Below, piece after piece: positions 35,012 through 44,685 of a stretch of 64,000 bases of DNA. The position numbers and the translations under genes are program-made. Numbering within the stretch: position 1 is the stretch's first letter; each line of letters begins with the position of its first letter. Below the pieces are notes generated by a model. That model was not told the DNA's origin. It saw nothing but the letters and a program-made list of their open reading frames with translations, and did no database searches. The stretch comes from Flavobacteriales bacterium (GTDB lineage Bacteria; Bacteroidota; Bacteroidia; Flavobacteriales_D; Crocinitomicaceae), in NCBI GenBank assembly GCA_947449575.1, contig CANFRV010000022.1:1-64000 (forward strand), read 5' to 3'.

Positions 35012-36292
35012 TTATTTTGTATTCTTTTTATTATCAACTTCAACCGTTGCCAATTCTTCTGCTTTGTAGGCTCCAGAATCTAATTTTTCTTTTAACTTCT
35101 TAAACGTTTCAATTGTATAATTAACATCTTCCATTGTATGAACGGCAGTTGGAATTAATCTCAACATAATCACATCTTTTGGCACCACAGGATAAATGAC
35201 AATTGAACAGAAAATATTATAATTTTCACGTAAATCAAATGTCAGATTTGTAGCTTCAGCTAAAGAACCCTTCATAAAAACAGGAGTAACAGGAGAATTT
35301 GATTCACCAATACTAAAACCAGAACTCACTAACCCTTCTTGCAGTGCGTTGGCAATTTTCCATAAATTATTTTTTAATTCTGGCTGAGTTCTTAATAACT
35401 CCAAACGTTTACGAGCACCAATTGTAATAGTAATTGGAAGCGCTTTTGCAAACATCTGAGAACGCATATTATATCTAAAATATTCAACAATACTTTCTTC
35501 AGCACAGACAAATCCACCAATAGACGCCATTGATTTTGCAAAAGTACCAAACAATACATCGATTTCGCCTTGAACTCCTTGAGCTTCACCACATCCTTGT
35601 CCAGTTTCTCCTAACGTACCAAAACCATGTGCATCATCAACGAATAAGCGAAAATTATATTTACCAGATTTACGGAAATCAACAATTTCTTTTAATTTAC
35701 CTTGATCCCCAGCCATACCGAATACACCTTCTGTAATAACTAAAATTCCACCACCAGTTTGTTCCACTAATTTAGAAGCATGTCCCATTTGCTTATCAAA
35801 GCTTTCCATGTCGTTATGCTTGAACACAAATCGTTTTCCTTTGTGTAAACGCATTCCATCCAAAATACAGGCATGTGCTTCGCTATCATAAACAATTACA
35901 TCCGTTCTATCAACCAAACAATCAATTGCAGAAACCATTCCTTGATATCCAAAATTCATCAAGATGCAATCCTCTTTCTGCATAAATTCAGCAAGCTCAT
36001 TTTCTAATTTTTCGTGCTCACTTGTTTGACCAGTCATCATTCTAGCACCCATCGGATATGCTAAACCATATTCGCTAGCAGCATTTTTATCAGCCTCGCG
36101 AACTTCAGGATGATTTGCCAATCCTAAATAATTATTTAGTGACCAGATCAAACACTCTTTTCCTCTAAAAATCATTTTATTCCCTAATTCACCTTCCAAT
36201 TTAGGGAATGTAAAATAGCCATGAACTCCTTTAGAATATTGACCGATCGGCCCCCTATTTTTTCTAATTTTTTCAAATATGTCTTGAGCCAT
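35012..36292 (-). CDS. Alpha-oxoamine synthase, serine palmitoyltransferase / cysteate acyltransferase type
   Basis: This PLP enzyme condenses an acyl-CoA with an amino acid. In Bacteroidota the close family makes the first long-chain base of sphingolipids from serine, or capnine from cysteate in gliding sulfonolipid producers. The 426 residues include DDAHGFGTLG at 219-228 and the PLP lysine Lys253 in FGTFAKSMASIGGFV. They also include the early FPKLEGELGNKM and YLGLANHPEV blocks typical of bacterial serine palmitoyltransferase rather than BioF or Kbl. The Lys- and Glu-rich tail (ELATVEVDNKKNTK) is an extra. It is flanked by its own -7 element (36359-36366) and a strong terminator. The substrate, serine or cysteate, cannot be read from the sequence. 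Confidence 0.85.
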   Translation of the reverse strand: MAQDIFEKIRKNRGPIGQYSKGVHGYFTFPKLEGELGNKMIFRGKECLIWSLNNYLGLANHPEVREADKNAASEYGLAYPMGARMMTGQTSEHEKLENELAEFMQKEDCILMNFGYQGMVSAIDCLVDRTDVIVYDSEAHACILDGMRLHKGKRFVFKHNDMESFDKQMGHASKLVEQTGGGILVITEGVFGMAGDQGKLKEIVDFRKSGKYNFRLFVDDAHGFGTLGETGQGCGEAQGVQGEIDVLFGTFAKSMASIGGFVCAEESIVEYFRYNMRSQMFAKALPITITIGARKRLELLRTQPELKNNLWKIANALQEGLVSSGFSIGESNSPVTPVFMKGSLAEATNLTFDLRENYNIFCSIVIYPVVPKDVIMLRLIPTAVHTMEDVNYTIETFKKLKEKLDSGAYKAEELATVEVDNKKNTK

Positions 36293-36315
36293 ATTGTTAT
36301 TGGTTTTATTTACTA

Positions 36316-36366
36316 AAATAAGATGGATTTATCTTACTTTATGTCGTTAATTTGAAAGCAAAAGTA
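36316..36366 (-). promoter_or_regulatory. Predicted promoter and leader hairpin of the serine-palmitoyltransferase-like gene
   Basis: On the minus strand TACTTTTG (36359-36366) is an exact -7 match. The leader then carries an imperfect hairpin, AAGTAAGAT (36331-36339) with ATCTTATTT (36316-36324). The hairpin is weak and may be chance. Confidence 0.4.
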
Positions 36367-36426
36367 AGAAAATTAAAGCGAAATAGTATGTCTTTTCACA
36401 ACTTTTTATGAACGTTTAATGAACAT

Positions 36427-37788
36427 CTAAAATTTACTATCTAAAAGATACACCAAAGAACTAATTGCAGCGCAACCTAATTCTAACTCCCTTTTATTTA
36501 CACTTTCAAAAACATCAGATGGCGCATGATGAAAATCAAAATATCTTTGAGAATCCGGAACAAAACCAAATAAGGGAATACCTATAAAAGACTTGCTCAG
36601 CGGGGCAATATCTACACCAGCAAACCCTTTTTGGAAAATCGAAAGATCATAAGGAGAGAAATCGGTCTGAAAAGATTTTAATACATTTACCTGCGCTTCT
36701 GAGCCATCGACTTCAAAACCTCTTGGAGAGAAACCACCTCGATCACTTTCTAATGCTGCAATTTGGACTTCTTTTCTATCTTTAGACCAAGTAGCATAAG
36801 ACTTTCCTCCCATATTTCCATTTTCTTCATTCATAAAAAAAACAACTCTCAACGTATGTTTTGGATGATAGTTCAATTCCTTTAGTATCCGAAGCGCTTC
36901 GAGACAATGAATAACCCCTGCACCATCATCATGCGCCCCTTCGCCAGTATCCCAAGAATCTAAATGACCTCCAAAGGTTATTATCTCATTTGGTTTTTCA
37001 CTACCTGTAATTTCTGCGATTACATTGTAGGAAATAGCATCCGGAAAAGAATGGCAATCCATTTCCAATACAAAATATGTTTTCCCTTTACTTAAAATTT
37101 CAGATAAGCAATTCGCATCGTTGGTTGACAAAGCAGCAGCAGGGATTTTTTTTATTGCATCCTCATAATGCATTGTGCCTGTATGAGGATGATCGTCAAG
37201 AGCTAACCCTAAAGATCTAATTATTAAAGCTACAGCTCCAAGTTTAGCAGCTTCTACTGCCCCATCTCCTCTAATGGGATAACAAGCGCCATATGCTTTA
37301 AAAGTTGTAATTTGCTGCTCATCCATCGCTTGATTTAGAAAAACTATTTTTCCTTTAATAAGTGATGGATCTGCTTTTTTTAAATCATCCAAATGTTTAA
37401 ATTCGATTACTTCAGATTCGATCAGACCATTCGTGGAAATAGAACCGCCTAAAGCTAAAATATGGACTTTTTGTACAGCGCCATTTTTAGACCGAATCCA
37501 TCCTGACTCAGTCGTCCCCCTTTCCCAATGTGGCACTTTTATTTCTTCTAAGTAGACTTTGTCAAATCCATAGCTTTCCATTTTTAATTTACTCCAACGC
37601 ACTGCCATTTCAGCTTCTGAGGATCCTGATAAACGGGCACCGATGTCTTTACATAATTCCCTTAAATCTTCATGCGACTTACCATTACTTAATGCTACAT
37701 TATAAATTGAACGAATAAATACAGAATCTTTATTTTGAGAAAATAAAGGAATTGAATATAAGAAGAATAGAAGATAAATCAATTTCAT
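36427..37788 (-). CDS. Secreted M28-family zinc aminopeptidase / carboxypeptidase Q-like
   Basis: This is a predicted periplasmic or exported exopeptidase. Starting at the ATG at 37788 the protein opens with a clean signal peptide (MKLIYLLFFLYSIPLFSQ). The frame is open 9 codons further upstream (37815), but that start would disturb the signal. A protease-associated-type insert occupies the first half (LIKGKIVFLNQAM, then GAVALIIRS). The M28 zinc site follows: His and Asp in FGGHLDSWDTGEGAHDDGAG, the catalytic Glu pair in VVFFMNEENG, and the last His in FDFHHAPSD. There are 453 residues. No type IX C-terminal domain is present. The neighbour across a divergent gap is the transglutaminase-fold gene. 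Confidence 0.9.
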   Translation of the reverse strand: MKLIYLLFFLYSIPLFSQNKDSVFIRSIYNVALSNGKSHEDLRELCKDIGARLSGSSEAEMAVRWSKLKMESYGFDKVYLEEIKVPHWERGTTESGWIRSKNGAVQKVHILALGGSISTNGLIESEVIEFKHLDDLKKADPSLIKGKIVFLNQAMDEQQITTFKAYGACYPIRGDGAVEAAKLGAVALIIRSLGLALDDHPHTGTMHYEDAIKKIPAAALSTNDANCLSEILSKGKTYFVLEMDCHSFPDAISYNVIAEITGSEKPNEIITFGGHLDSWDTGEGAHDDGAGVIHCLEALRILKELNYHPKHTLRVVFFMNEENGNMGGKSYATWSKDRKEVQIAALESDRGGFSPRGFEVDGSEAQVNVLKSFQTDFSPYDLSIFQKGFAGVDIAPLSKSFIGIPLFGFVPDSQRYFDFHHAPSDVFESVNKRELELGCAAISSLVYLLDSKF

Positions 37789-37908
37789 AACTACAAATAA
37801 AAGAATGAGAATCATAAAAATACGCTTCTTTTTCGTTTAATTAAAAATTAATTATTAAATTTTATTTTATTTTGTAGTAAGTTTGATTGCGTAATTTTAT
37901 TTGTATCA

Positions 37909-39870
37909 ATGCGAACTATTCTGTTTATCTTAGTATCATTCTTTTGCTTCTCTGCCTTGGCACAAAAAAGAAAAGCGCATAAATTCGTGCCCTACTTTCG
38001 ATCATTAAACGTTGAAAAGCTAGCCTTTCGATTGACAAATAATTTAGTTTCTGATTCTGAGAAAGTCTCTGCCATTCATAGTTGGATGACATATAATATT
38101 AAATTTGACATTAAAAAATGGATGCGTTTTAACTACGCACCTGTTTCAAGTAAAAAAATATTATTTCGAAGAAAAACACTTTATTACAGCCCTCTTTTTC
38201 AAGAACTTTGTAAATATTCAAATATTCCGGCAGTCACAATTCCAGGATACGTGAAAGACGAATATGTAGATGTAACTGATAAATTTTATTTGGATGAATC
38301 CTCCTGGAATGCTGTTTATGTAAATAATAAATGGCTGTTAGTTGATGCCGGCATGGATGCTGGAAAAATCGTTTACTACAAGCGAACGTTTGCAGGATAT
38401 TTTATTTATCTATTTTCGCTTGGAGCTAGTGACCGGTTAGTTTATAAACCCTATTTTAAGCAAAATCCCACAAAAAACTATTTATGTAAAACTGGCTATG
38501 ATTTCACAATAGATCATTGTCCATCGGATCAAATTTGGCAATTGATAACACCAGTGCAAACAATTGAGCAATTTGAGCAAGATAGTTCGTATTATTTTCA
38601 AAAAAAGGATAGTTTTTCTTCTAAAGAAGTAGGTGATAATTTTGAAAATCAAAGAATAGAAAAACTCACCATGGACGATGAAGAAAAGCTTATTTTACAA
38701 GGTTTTAAATCTTTTGAATTTAACAACAAGAATAATTACGGAATCGCAAATAGCTATTATTTAATGTCATTAAATAATTTTCCAACCTTAGATCCAACCT
38801 CAAAAATAAATACCCAATTGTTAGATAAATGTGATTCAATAAGCATTTGGACAAAAAAGTCCATGGAGCATTGTGACTCTAATTCCATCCATTTGCTAAG
38901 ACAAAAAAATGATCTCATTGCTACTAATAAAAAAAAGAAAGAACTTATAACTGCACAAAATAAATTACTCATTTCCTCGACCGAGAATGTTCAAAAAAAC
39001 CTACTTGCTGGAATTAAGATTGGTATTTCAGGAGAACTTTTCATTAAGGCAAATATTCAGCGCAATAAGATACAACTCTTAAAGGTAACAAAGAGTAATA
39101 AATATTCAAAAACCAAGACTGCTAAAAAAGTAAATCAAGAAGATTCTTTAAGTCAACAACTGAGAATAAATCAGCTACTTGATTCGTTGCAAAAAGTAAA
39201 TAATGAAGTGAAAAATCGGTTTTCGGACTTGGATAATTCTCACAAGGTATTTATAAAAAACATGAAATTACACACTGAAAAATCAACATATACAACTGAA
39301 ATTGTAAAAATCATTTGCTCACGTCGATTATTATTTATTGATGATTTGGATTTACCTGTTAAATCTTTAAAAGAGGAATTACTTTCCCATAAATTTGATG
39401 ATGATTCATTATTAATTCATAGTAAAAATAAATCGCTAATTAAAAACTTTTACTCAGAATTTGAAATCCTAAAGGTCAATTTTAAAGAACTTTCTAAATT
39501 TAATCTGAAATTGGCCGCTGAATATTGCAAATTTAAAAAAGTAAATACTTCAAATTCAGCAATCGATGAAATATACACAGCACAGATTGAAAAATACAAG
39601 AAAGAAGTAGAAGAATATAATTTCCTTTTAAAAACATTTAAGAAAAAAATTAAAGAAATTTCAAAAATATCCAAACAAAAATTAAAGGTATGCAATGCGG
39701 AAAACCACTCTTATTCAAAAGAAAAGTTTATTGAATACCAAATGAATTCGACCCGCTCATCCTATATCAACAGACATTATAAGGTACGTTTAAGTGAAAA
39801 TAAGACCATGAGAAAAAATGCGTTGAAATTATCGAACAAAGCAGAAAAACTTAAGAAGAGAATTTCGTAA
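37909..39870 (+). CDS. Secreted transglutaminase-fold protein without catalytic Cys/His, with long coiled coil
   Basis: Residues 1-19 are a signal peptide (FFCFSALAQ). A transglutaminase-like core follows at about 45-155: EKVSAIHSWMTYNIKFDI, then RRKTLYYSPLFQEL, IPGYVKDEY and SSWNAVYVNNKWLLVDAG. By alignment with the usual pattern RKGVCxxYAxLF...HAWN...VD, the nucleophile Cys is Thr90 and the His is Ser131, while Asp146 remains. It therefore cannot work as a classical transglutaminase or peptidase and may be a binding module. Residues about 250-653 are charged, lysine-rich and predicted coiled coil by eye. There is no transmembrane segment after the signal. The biological role is unknown. It is divergent from the M28 peptidase gene. 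Confidence 0.75.
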   Translation: MRTILFILVSFFCFSALAQKRKAHKFVPYFRSLNVEKLAFRLTNNLVSDSEKVSAIHSWMTYNIKFDIKKWMRFNYAPVSSKKILFRRKTLYYSPLFQELCKYSNIPAVTIPGYVKDEYVDVTDKFYLDESSWNAVYVNNKWLLVDAGMDAGKIVYYKRTFAGYFIYLFSLGASDRLVYKPYFKQNPTKNYLCKTGYDFTIDHCPSDQIWQLITPVQTIEQFEQDSSYYFQKKDSFSSKEVGDNFENQRIEKLTMDDEEKLILQGFKSFEFNNKNNYGIANSYYLMSLNNFPTLDPTSKINTQLLDKCDSISIWTKKSMEHCDSNSIHLLRQKNDLIATNKKKKELITAQNKLLISSTENVQKNLLAGIKIGISGELFIKANIQRNKIQLLKVTKSNKYSKTKTAKKVNQEDSLSQQLRINQLLDSLQKVNNEVKNRFSDLDNSHKVFIKNMKLHTEKSTYTTEIVKIICSRRLLFIDDLDLPVKSLKEELLSHKFDDDSLLIHSKNKSLIKNFYSEFEILKVNFKELSKFNLKLAAEYCKFKKVNTSNSAIDEIYTAQIEKYKKEVEEYNFLLKTFKKKIKEISKISKQKLKVCNAENHSYSKEKFIEYQMNSTRSSYINRHYKVRLSENKTMRKNALKLSNKAEKLKKRIS

Positions 39871-39983
39871 ACAACCCTTTTTGAAGTCAGAACAATCTCC
39901 CTTCTATTTCTATATTTTCAGTATTTGAGACACAAACCTTTTCAAACATCAATTAAACTTTAGTATACTTTATTCTGAATGAT

Positions 39984-39991
39984 TATCTTTG
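39984..39991 (+). promoter_or_regulatory. Predicted -7 element of the ychF-fahA-rsh operon
   Basis: TATCTTTG, an exact match, lies 16 bases before the ychF ATG. It is preceded by TTTAG at about 39959, a weak -33. Confidence 0.5.
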
Positions 39992-40007
39992 TGAAAAAAT
40001 TGATATA

Positions 40008-41105
40008 ATGGCTTTAAAATGTGGTATAGTAGGACTTCCTAATGTGGGGAAATCAACATTGTTTAATTGTGTTTCAAATACAAAGGCGCAGTCAGCGAAT
40101 TTTCCGTTTTGTACGATCGAACCAAATTATGGAACAATCTCAGTTCCTGATCCTAGACTAGAAGTTTTAGAAGGTATTGTTAATCCTGAAAGAGTTGTAC
40201 CTACAACTATGGAAATCGTAGATATCGCCGGTCTTGTTAAAGGCGCTTCAAAAGGAGAAGGTTTGGGAAATCAATTTTTAGCTAATATTAGAGAAACAGA
40301 TGCTATTATTCATGTATTACGTTGTTTTGATGACGGAAATATAATTCACGTTGACGGTTCGGTAAATCCGGTAAGAGACAAAGAAATAATTGACATCGAA
40401 TTGCAATTAAAAGATTTAGAATCAGTTGAAAAGAAAATTACTTCATTGGCACGTGTATTAAAAACGGGTGATAAAGATATTTTGAAAGAAAATGAACTTT
40501 GTGGCAGAATCAAAATAGTTTTAGAACAAGGGAAATCTATTCGTTCATTGCAGTTAGATGAGAAAGAAACAGAAATTGTTTCAAAACTTCAATTAATTAC
40601 GACAAAACCGGTACTTTACCTGTGCAACGTTGACGAGTCTTCAGTGAAATCTGGAAATTCATACGTCGATCAAGTGAGAGAAGCGGTAAAAGATGAAAAT
40701 GCTGAGGTTTTGATTATCGGTGCTAAAATTGAATCTGATATTACCGAATTGGAGACCTATGATGAACGCCAAATGTTTTTAGATGAATTAGGGTTGGAAG
40801 AACCTGGTGTAAATCGTTTGATTCGTTCTGCGTATTCATTGCTGAAACTTGAAACGTATTTCACTGTTGGAGTAAAGGAAGTTAGAGCTTGGACTATCAA
40901 CAAAGGCATGACAGCTCCGCAAGCCGCAAGTGTTATTCATACTGATTTTGAAAAAGGATTCATCCGAGCTGAAGTGATGAAATATGAAGACTTCACTACT
41001 TTGGGGTCAGAAAATGCGGTAAAAGATGCTGGAAAATTTAAAGTCGAAGGAAAAGAATACATCGTGGAAGATGGAAATATACTTCATTTTCGATTTAACG
41101 TATAA
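40008..41105 (+). CDS. ychF: Redox-regulated ATPase YchF (Obg family)
   Basis: YchF/OLA1 is a P-loop protein of the Obg GTPase group that prefers ATP and associates with ribosomes. The G1 motif GLPNVGKST is at 9-17. The Obg signature DIAGLVKGASKGEGLGNQFL is at about 71-90, and a TGS domain ends the protein (about 282-363). The 365-residue length is normal. It opens a probable operon with fahA (41 bases later) and rsh. The metabolic sense of this grouping is not evident. Confidence 0.96.
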   Translation: MALKCGIVGLPNVGKSTLFNCVSNTKAQSANFPFCTIEPNYGTISVPDPRLEVLEGIVNPERVVPTTMEIVDIAGLVKGASKGEGLGNQFLANIRETDAIIHVLRCFDDGNIIHVDGSVNPVRDKEIIDIELQLKDLESVEKKITSLARVLKTGDKDILKENELCGRIKIVLEQGKSIRSLQLDEKETEIVSKLQLITTKPVLYLCNVDESSVKSGNSYVDQVREAVKDENAEVLIIGAKIESDITELETYDERQMFLDELGLEEPGVNRLIRSAYSLLKLETYFTVGVKEVRAWTINKGMTAPQAASVIHTDFEKGFIRAEVMKYEDFTTLGSENAVKDAGKFKVEGKEYIVEDGNILHFRFNV

Positions 41106-41146
41106 AACGTATAAATTAATAAATAAAATAATTTTAGATTAAAAAA

Positions 41147-42421
41147 ATGAATATAAAAGCTAACAATCCTGCTCTAAAAAGTTGGATCGAAGTTCCATCA
41201 GGATCTGATTTTCCAATTCAAAATTTACCTTTTGGAATTTTTAAAACAGAATACACATCCTCAAGGGTTGGTGTAAGAATCGGAAATAATATTATTGATT
41301 TGAAAGAATTATTCGAATTAGGATATTTTACTAATTTACCTTTCACTTTAGCTGATTTCGATACTGATTTTCTTAATTCATTGATGAAAAAAGGAAAACA
41401 AGCAACCCGTGATTTAAGAAACAGAATCTCTGATTTACTTGATGAAAACAATCTTGAGCTGCAAAAAAACAGCAATCACATTTCTCAAATCTTACTTGAT
41501 GCAAAAAATGTTGAAATGTGTCTACCTGTTCAAATTGGCGACTATACTGATTTTTATTCAAGCAGAGAACATGCTACGAATATTGGAACAATGATTCGAG
41601 ATCCTCAAAATGCTTTATCGCCAAATTGGCTGTACATTCCAGTTGGTTATCATGGACGATCTAGTTCAGTTGTTGTTTCTGGTCAAAATATTCACCGTCC
41701 AAAGGGGCAAATCAAACCAAATCCTGAAGAGCCACCCATTTATGCTCCTTGTCGATTATTAGATTTTGAGTTAGAAATGGCTTTCATCACTTTTGATGGA
41801 AAACCTTTAGGAGATTCTATTTCAACAGCAGAAGCAGAAGAATATATATTTGGTATGTGTCTCTTCAATGATTGGTCTGCACGAGATATTCAAACATGGG
41901 AATATGTTCCACTTGGACCTTTCTTGTCTAAGAATTTCGCTTCATCATTATCAGCTTGGGTTGTAACCTTGGATGCATTAGAACCTTTCAAACTAGATGG
42001 CCCTGTGCAAGACCCAAAAGTTTTAAGTTATTTAGAATTTACGGGACAAAAATCATATGATATTAATTTAGAGGTCTCCCTTCAACCAGAAAATTCTGTA
42101 GAAACGTTAATTTGTCAATCCAATCATAAGTACATGTATTGGAATTTATCGCAACAATTAGCTCACCACACAGTCAATGGTTGCAATGTAAGATGTGGCG
42201 ATTTAATGGGCTCTGGAACAATATCTGGCCCTACTCCAGATTCCTATGGGTCAATGATGGAACTTTCTTGGAGAGGAACGAAACCATTGTCTCTGAAAGA
42301 TGGTTCAGAAAGAAAATTTATTCAAGATAATGATACCGTTATCCTGAGAGGATTTAGCGCGAAAAATGGCGTAAGAGTTGGATTTGGAGAAGTAGTAACA
42401 AAAATTCTTCCTGCAAAATAA
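41147..42421 (+). CDS. fahA: Fumarylacetoacetase
   Basis: FahA hydrolyses fumarylacetoacetate to fumarate and acetoacetate, the last step of tyrosine and homogentisate breakdown. At 424 residues it has the full two-domain form. An SH3-like N-terminal domain (about 20-120) is followed by the catalytic domain with DFYSSREHATNIG, GYHGRSSSVVVSG, the metal ligands in LDFELEMAF and the active-site block FNDWSARDIQTWEYVPLGPF. The other tyrosine-degradation genes (hppD, hmgA) are not in the window. It lies between ychF and rsh with 9 bases to the latter. Confidence 0.95.
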   Translation: MNIKANNPALKSWIEVPSGSDFPIQNLPFGIFKTEYTSSRVGVRIGNNIIDLKELFELGYFTNLPFTLADFDTDFLNSLMKKGKQATRDLRNRISDLLDENNLELQKNSNHISQILLDAKNVEMCLPVQIGDYTDFYSSREHATNIGTMIRDPQNALSPNWLYIPVGYHGRSSSVVVSGQNIHRPKGQIKPNPEEPPIYAPCRLLDFELEMAFITFDGKPLGDSISTAEAEEYIFGMCLFNDWSARDIQTWEYVPLGPFLSKNFASSLSAWVVTLDALEPFKLDGPVQDPKVLSYLEFTGQKSYDINLEVSLQPENSVETLICQSNHKYMYWNLSQQLAHHTVNGCNVRCGDLMGSGTISGPTPDSYGSMMELSWRGTKPLSLKDGSERKFIQDNDTVILRGFSAKNGVRVGFGEVVTKILPAK

Positions 42422-42430
42422 AAATTAATT

Positions 42431-44662
42431 ATGGGTGATGCAACAAATAATTTTTCTGATATTGATTTAGAAAAAGAACGCATTGAAATCTTAAATGCAT
42501 TTAAAGGTCTTATGCGAGCGACAAAAAATCGTTCAAAAGAAGATACTAAAATGATCCGAAAAGCATTTGATGTGGCAGTTGACGCGCACAAAGATATGCG
42601 CAGGAAATCTGGTGAGCCTTATATTTATCACCCAATTGCGGTTGCCAGAATATGTAGTGAAGAAATAGGATTAGGTGTTACTTCTGTCATCTGTGCGCTT
42701 TTGCATGACACGGTTGAAGATACGCATATCACACTTCAAGATGTAGAGGATTTATTTGGTCCTAAAGTTAGATTGATAATTGATGGGTTAACTAAAATCC
42801 CAGAAGTTTTTGATGAAAATGCTTCAATTCAAGCTGAAAATTTCAGGAAAATGATCCTAACTATTTCGGATGATATTCGAGTAGTATTGATCAAACTAGC
42901 CGATCGTTTGCACAATATGCGAACGTTAGGCAGCATGGTAGCAGATAAACAATTAAAAATTGCTTCAGAAACAAAGTTTTTATATGCCCCACTGGCACAT
43001 AGATTAGGGCTTTATTTAGTGAAAGGGGAATTAGAGGATTTAGCAATGATGTATACTGACTCAGAAGTATATCACAACATTGAAGCAAGTTTAAAATCCT
43101 CTCAAGATGTTAGAAATAGATTCATTCGACGTTTTATCAACCCAATAAGAGAAGCGCTTCAGTTTGAAGGTTACATCTTTGAAATAAAAGCTAGAACAAA
43201 ATCTGTTTCATCGATTTATCGAAAAATGATCGCGCAAGGAATTCCTTTCGAAGAAGTGTACGATGTTTTCGCAATTCGAATTATTCTTGACACGCCAGTT
43301 GAACTTGAAAAACCGGATGCATGGAGAATATACAGTATTGTGACAGATTACTATCAGCCTAGTCCTGATAGATTAAGAGACTGGATATCAACACCTCGTG
43401 CAAATGGATATGAATCTTTACATACTACTGTAATGTCTCCAACTGGTAAATGGGTTGAAGTCCAAATTCGTTCAAAAAGAATGGACGAAATTGCTGAAAA
43501 AGGATTAGCGGCGCATTATAAATACAAGGAGACAAATACAGACGATAACAAATTCGATCGTTGGATTACTGAAATCAGAGAATTGATGGAGAATCCAGAT
43601 ATAAATGCGATGGAGTTTGTCAATGATTTTAAACTCAATTTATTTAGGGAAGAAATTTATATTTTCACACCAAAAGGAGATTTACGTGTTCTGCCTAATG
43701 GTTCAACTATATTGGATTTTGCGTATGACTTGCATACACATATCGGTGATCGATGTATCGGAGGAAAAGTAAACAATCGATTGGTACCTTTAAGTTATCA
43801 ATTACAAAGTGGTGATCAATTAGAAATAATTACGTCCCCAAAACAAAAACCAAATGAAGAATGGCTCAGAATGGTGATTTCAGCAAGAGCTAAACAAAAA
43901 ATAAAAGCTTCCCTTCAAGATGAACGTAAAGAAATAGCTGCAGATGGTAAAGAAATATTAGAACGAAAATTAAAGCAATTTAATATCAAACCTATTCCTG
44001 CAAATATTTCCATTCTTGAAAAATATTACGGCCTTTCAAACAGCACTGAATTATATTTTAGAATTGCAAAGAGTAAAATCGATTTGACAAAGCTCCGAGA
44101 ATTAGAAAACGTCAATGGAATTATTCATTTAGAAAAGAAAAATGTCATTCCTAAGGATAGAAATGAGCAAGATGTCTATTCAAAAATAAATCAAAAAGAA
44201 GATACTATTATCATTGGAGAAGATTTTAAAAATATCCAATATAAAATGGGAAGATGCTGTAACCCAATTCCTGGAGATATTATTTTTGGATTTATTACGA
44301 TAAACGAAGGTGTGAAAATACATCGAAATAGTTGTCCCAATGCTGAACATTTAATGTCAAAAATGGCCTATAGATTAGTGAAGGCAAAGTGGAAACAAGA
44401 AGAGTTGAAAGAGCGTTTAGCTGCAATTAAACTGCACGGTATAGATAGTTTAGGGATTGTAAATAGATTGACTGAAATTATTTCGAACCAACAAAATGTT
44501 AATATGAAATTTATATCATTCGAGACAAATGATGGACTTTTCGAAGGGCGAATAAAGGTTTTGGTTTATGATACTGAGCATCTGGAACAATTAATGCGGA
44601 AATTTGAACAAGTTGAAGGTGTAATTAGGGTTGAACGCTGGGACACAAGCGAAGAAATTTAG
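42431..44662 (+). CDS. rsh: Bifunctional (p)ppGpp synthetase/hydrolase (Rel/Spo homologue)
   Basis: This enzyme makes and breaks the stringent-response alarmone (p)ppGpp. The 743 residues have the long-RSH order. The hydrolase HD domain contains the intact HDTVED at 92-97. The synthetase domain has the substrate loop STPRANGYESLHT and VEVQIRSKRMDEIAEKGLAAH. The TGS domain starts near IYIFTPKGDLRVLP, and a conserved zinc-finger-like segment lies around GRCCNPIPGD and HRNSCPNA. A C-terminal ACT domain follows. Both catalytic halves look active. Its stop codon lies within a 32-nt palindrome shared with the convergent ostA-like gene. Confidence 0.95.
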   Translation: MGDATNNFSDIDLEKERIEILNAFKGLMRATKNRSKEDTKMIRKAFDVAVDAHKDMRRKSGEPYIYHPIAVARICSEEIGLGVTSVICALLHDTVEDTHITLQDVEDLFGPKVRLIIDGLTKIPEVFDENASIQAENFRKMILTISDDIRVVLIKLADRLHNMRTLGSMVADKQLKIASETKFLYAPLAHRLGLYLVKGELEDLAMMYTDSEVYHNIEASLKSSQDVRNRFIRRFINPIREALQFEGYIFEIKARTKSVSSIYRKMIAQGIPFEEVYDVFAIRIILDTPVELEKPDAWRIYSIVTDYYQPSPDRLRDWISTPRANGYESLHTTVMSPTGKWVEVQIRSKRMDEIAEKGLAAHYKYKETNTDDNKFDRWITEIRELMENPDINAMEFVNDFKLNLFREEIYIFTPKGDLRVLPNGSTILDFAYDLHTHIGDRCIGGKVNNRLVPLSYQLQSGDQLEIITSPKQKPNEEWLRMVISARAKQKIKASLQDERKEIAADGKEILERKLKQFNIKPIPANISILEKYYGLSNSTELYFRIAKSKIDLTKLRELENVNGIIHLEKKNVIPKDRNEQDVYSKINQKEDTIIIGEDFKNIQYKMGRCCNPIPGDIIFGFITINEGVKIHRNSCPNAEHLMSKMAYRLVKAKWKQEELKERLAAIKLHGIDSLGIVNRLTEIISNQQNVNMKFISFETNDGLFEGRIKVLVYDTEHLEQLMRKFEQVEGVIRVERWDTSEEI

Positions 44663-44685
44663 GAGTAATATTACTCCAAAATTTC
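44654..44685. terminator. 32-nt palindrome across two converging stop codons
   Basis: The sequence is self-complementary from 44654 to 44685 (GAAATTT...AAATTTC) around GGAGTAATATTACTCC, with a single A:A mismatch. It includes the stop codons of both rsh (TAG 44660-44662) and the ostA-like gene (TAA at 44671-44673). It probably ends both transcripts, though no long T tract follows. Confidence 0.6.

Noticed and set aside
36316-36339. Riboswitch in the leader of the serine-palmitoyltransferase-like gene
   Set aside because: Only a short imperfect hairpin is present, with no conserved aptamer sequence I can recognise.
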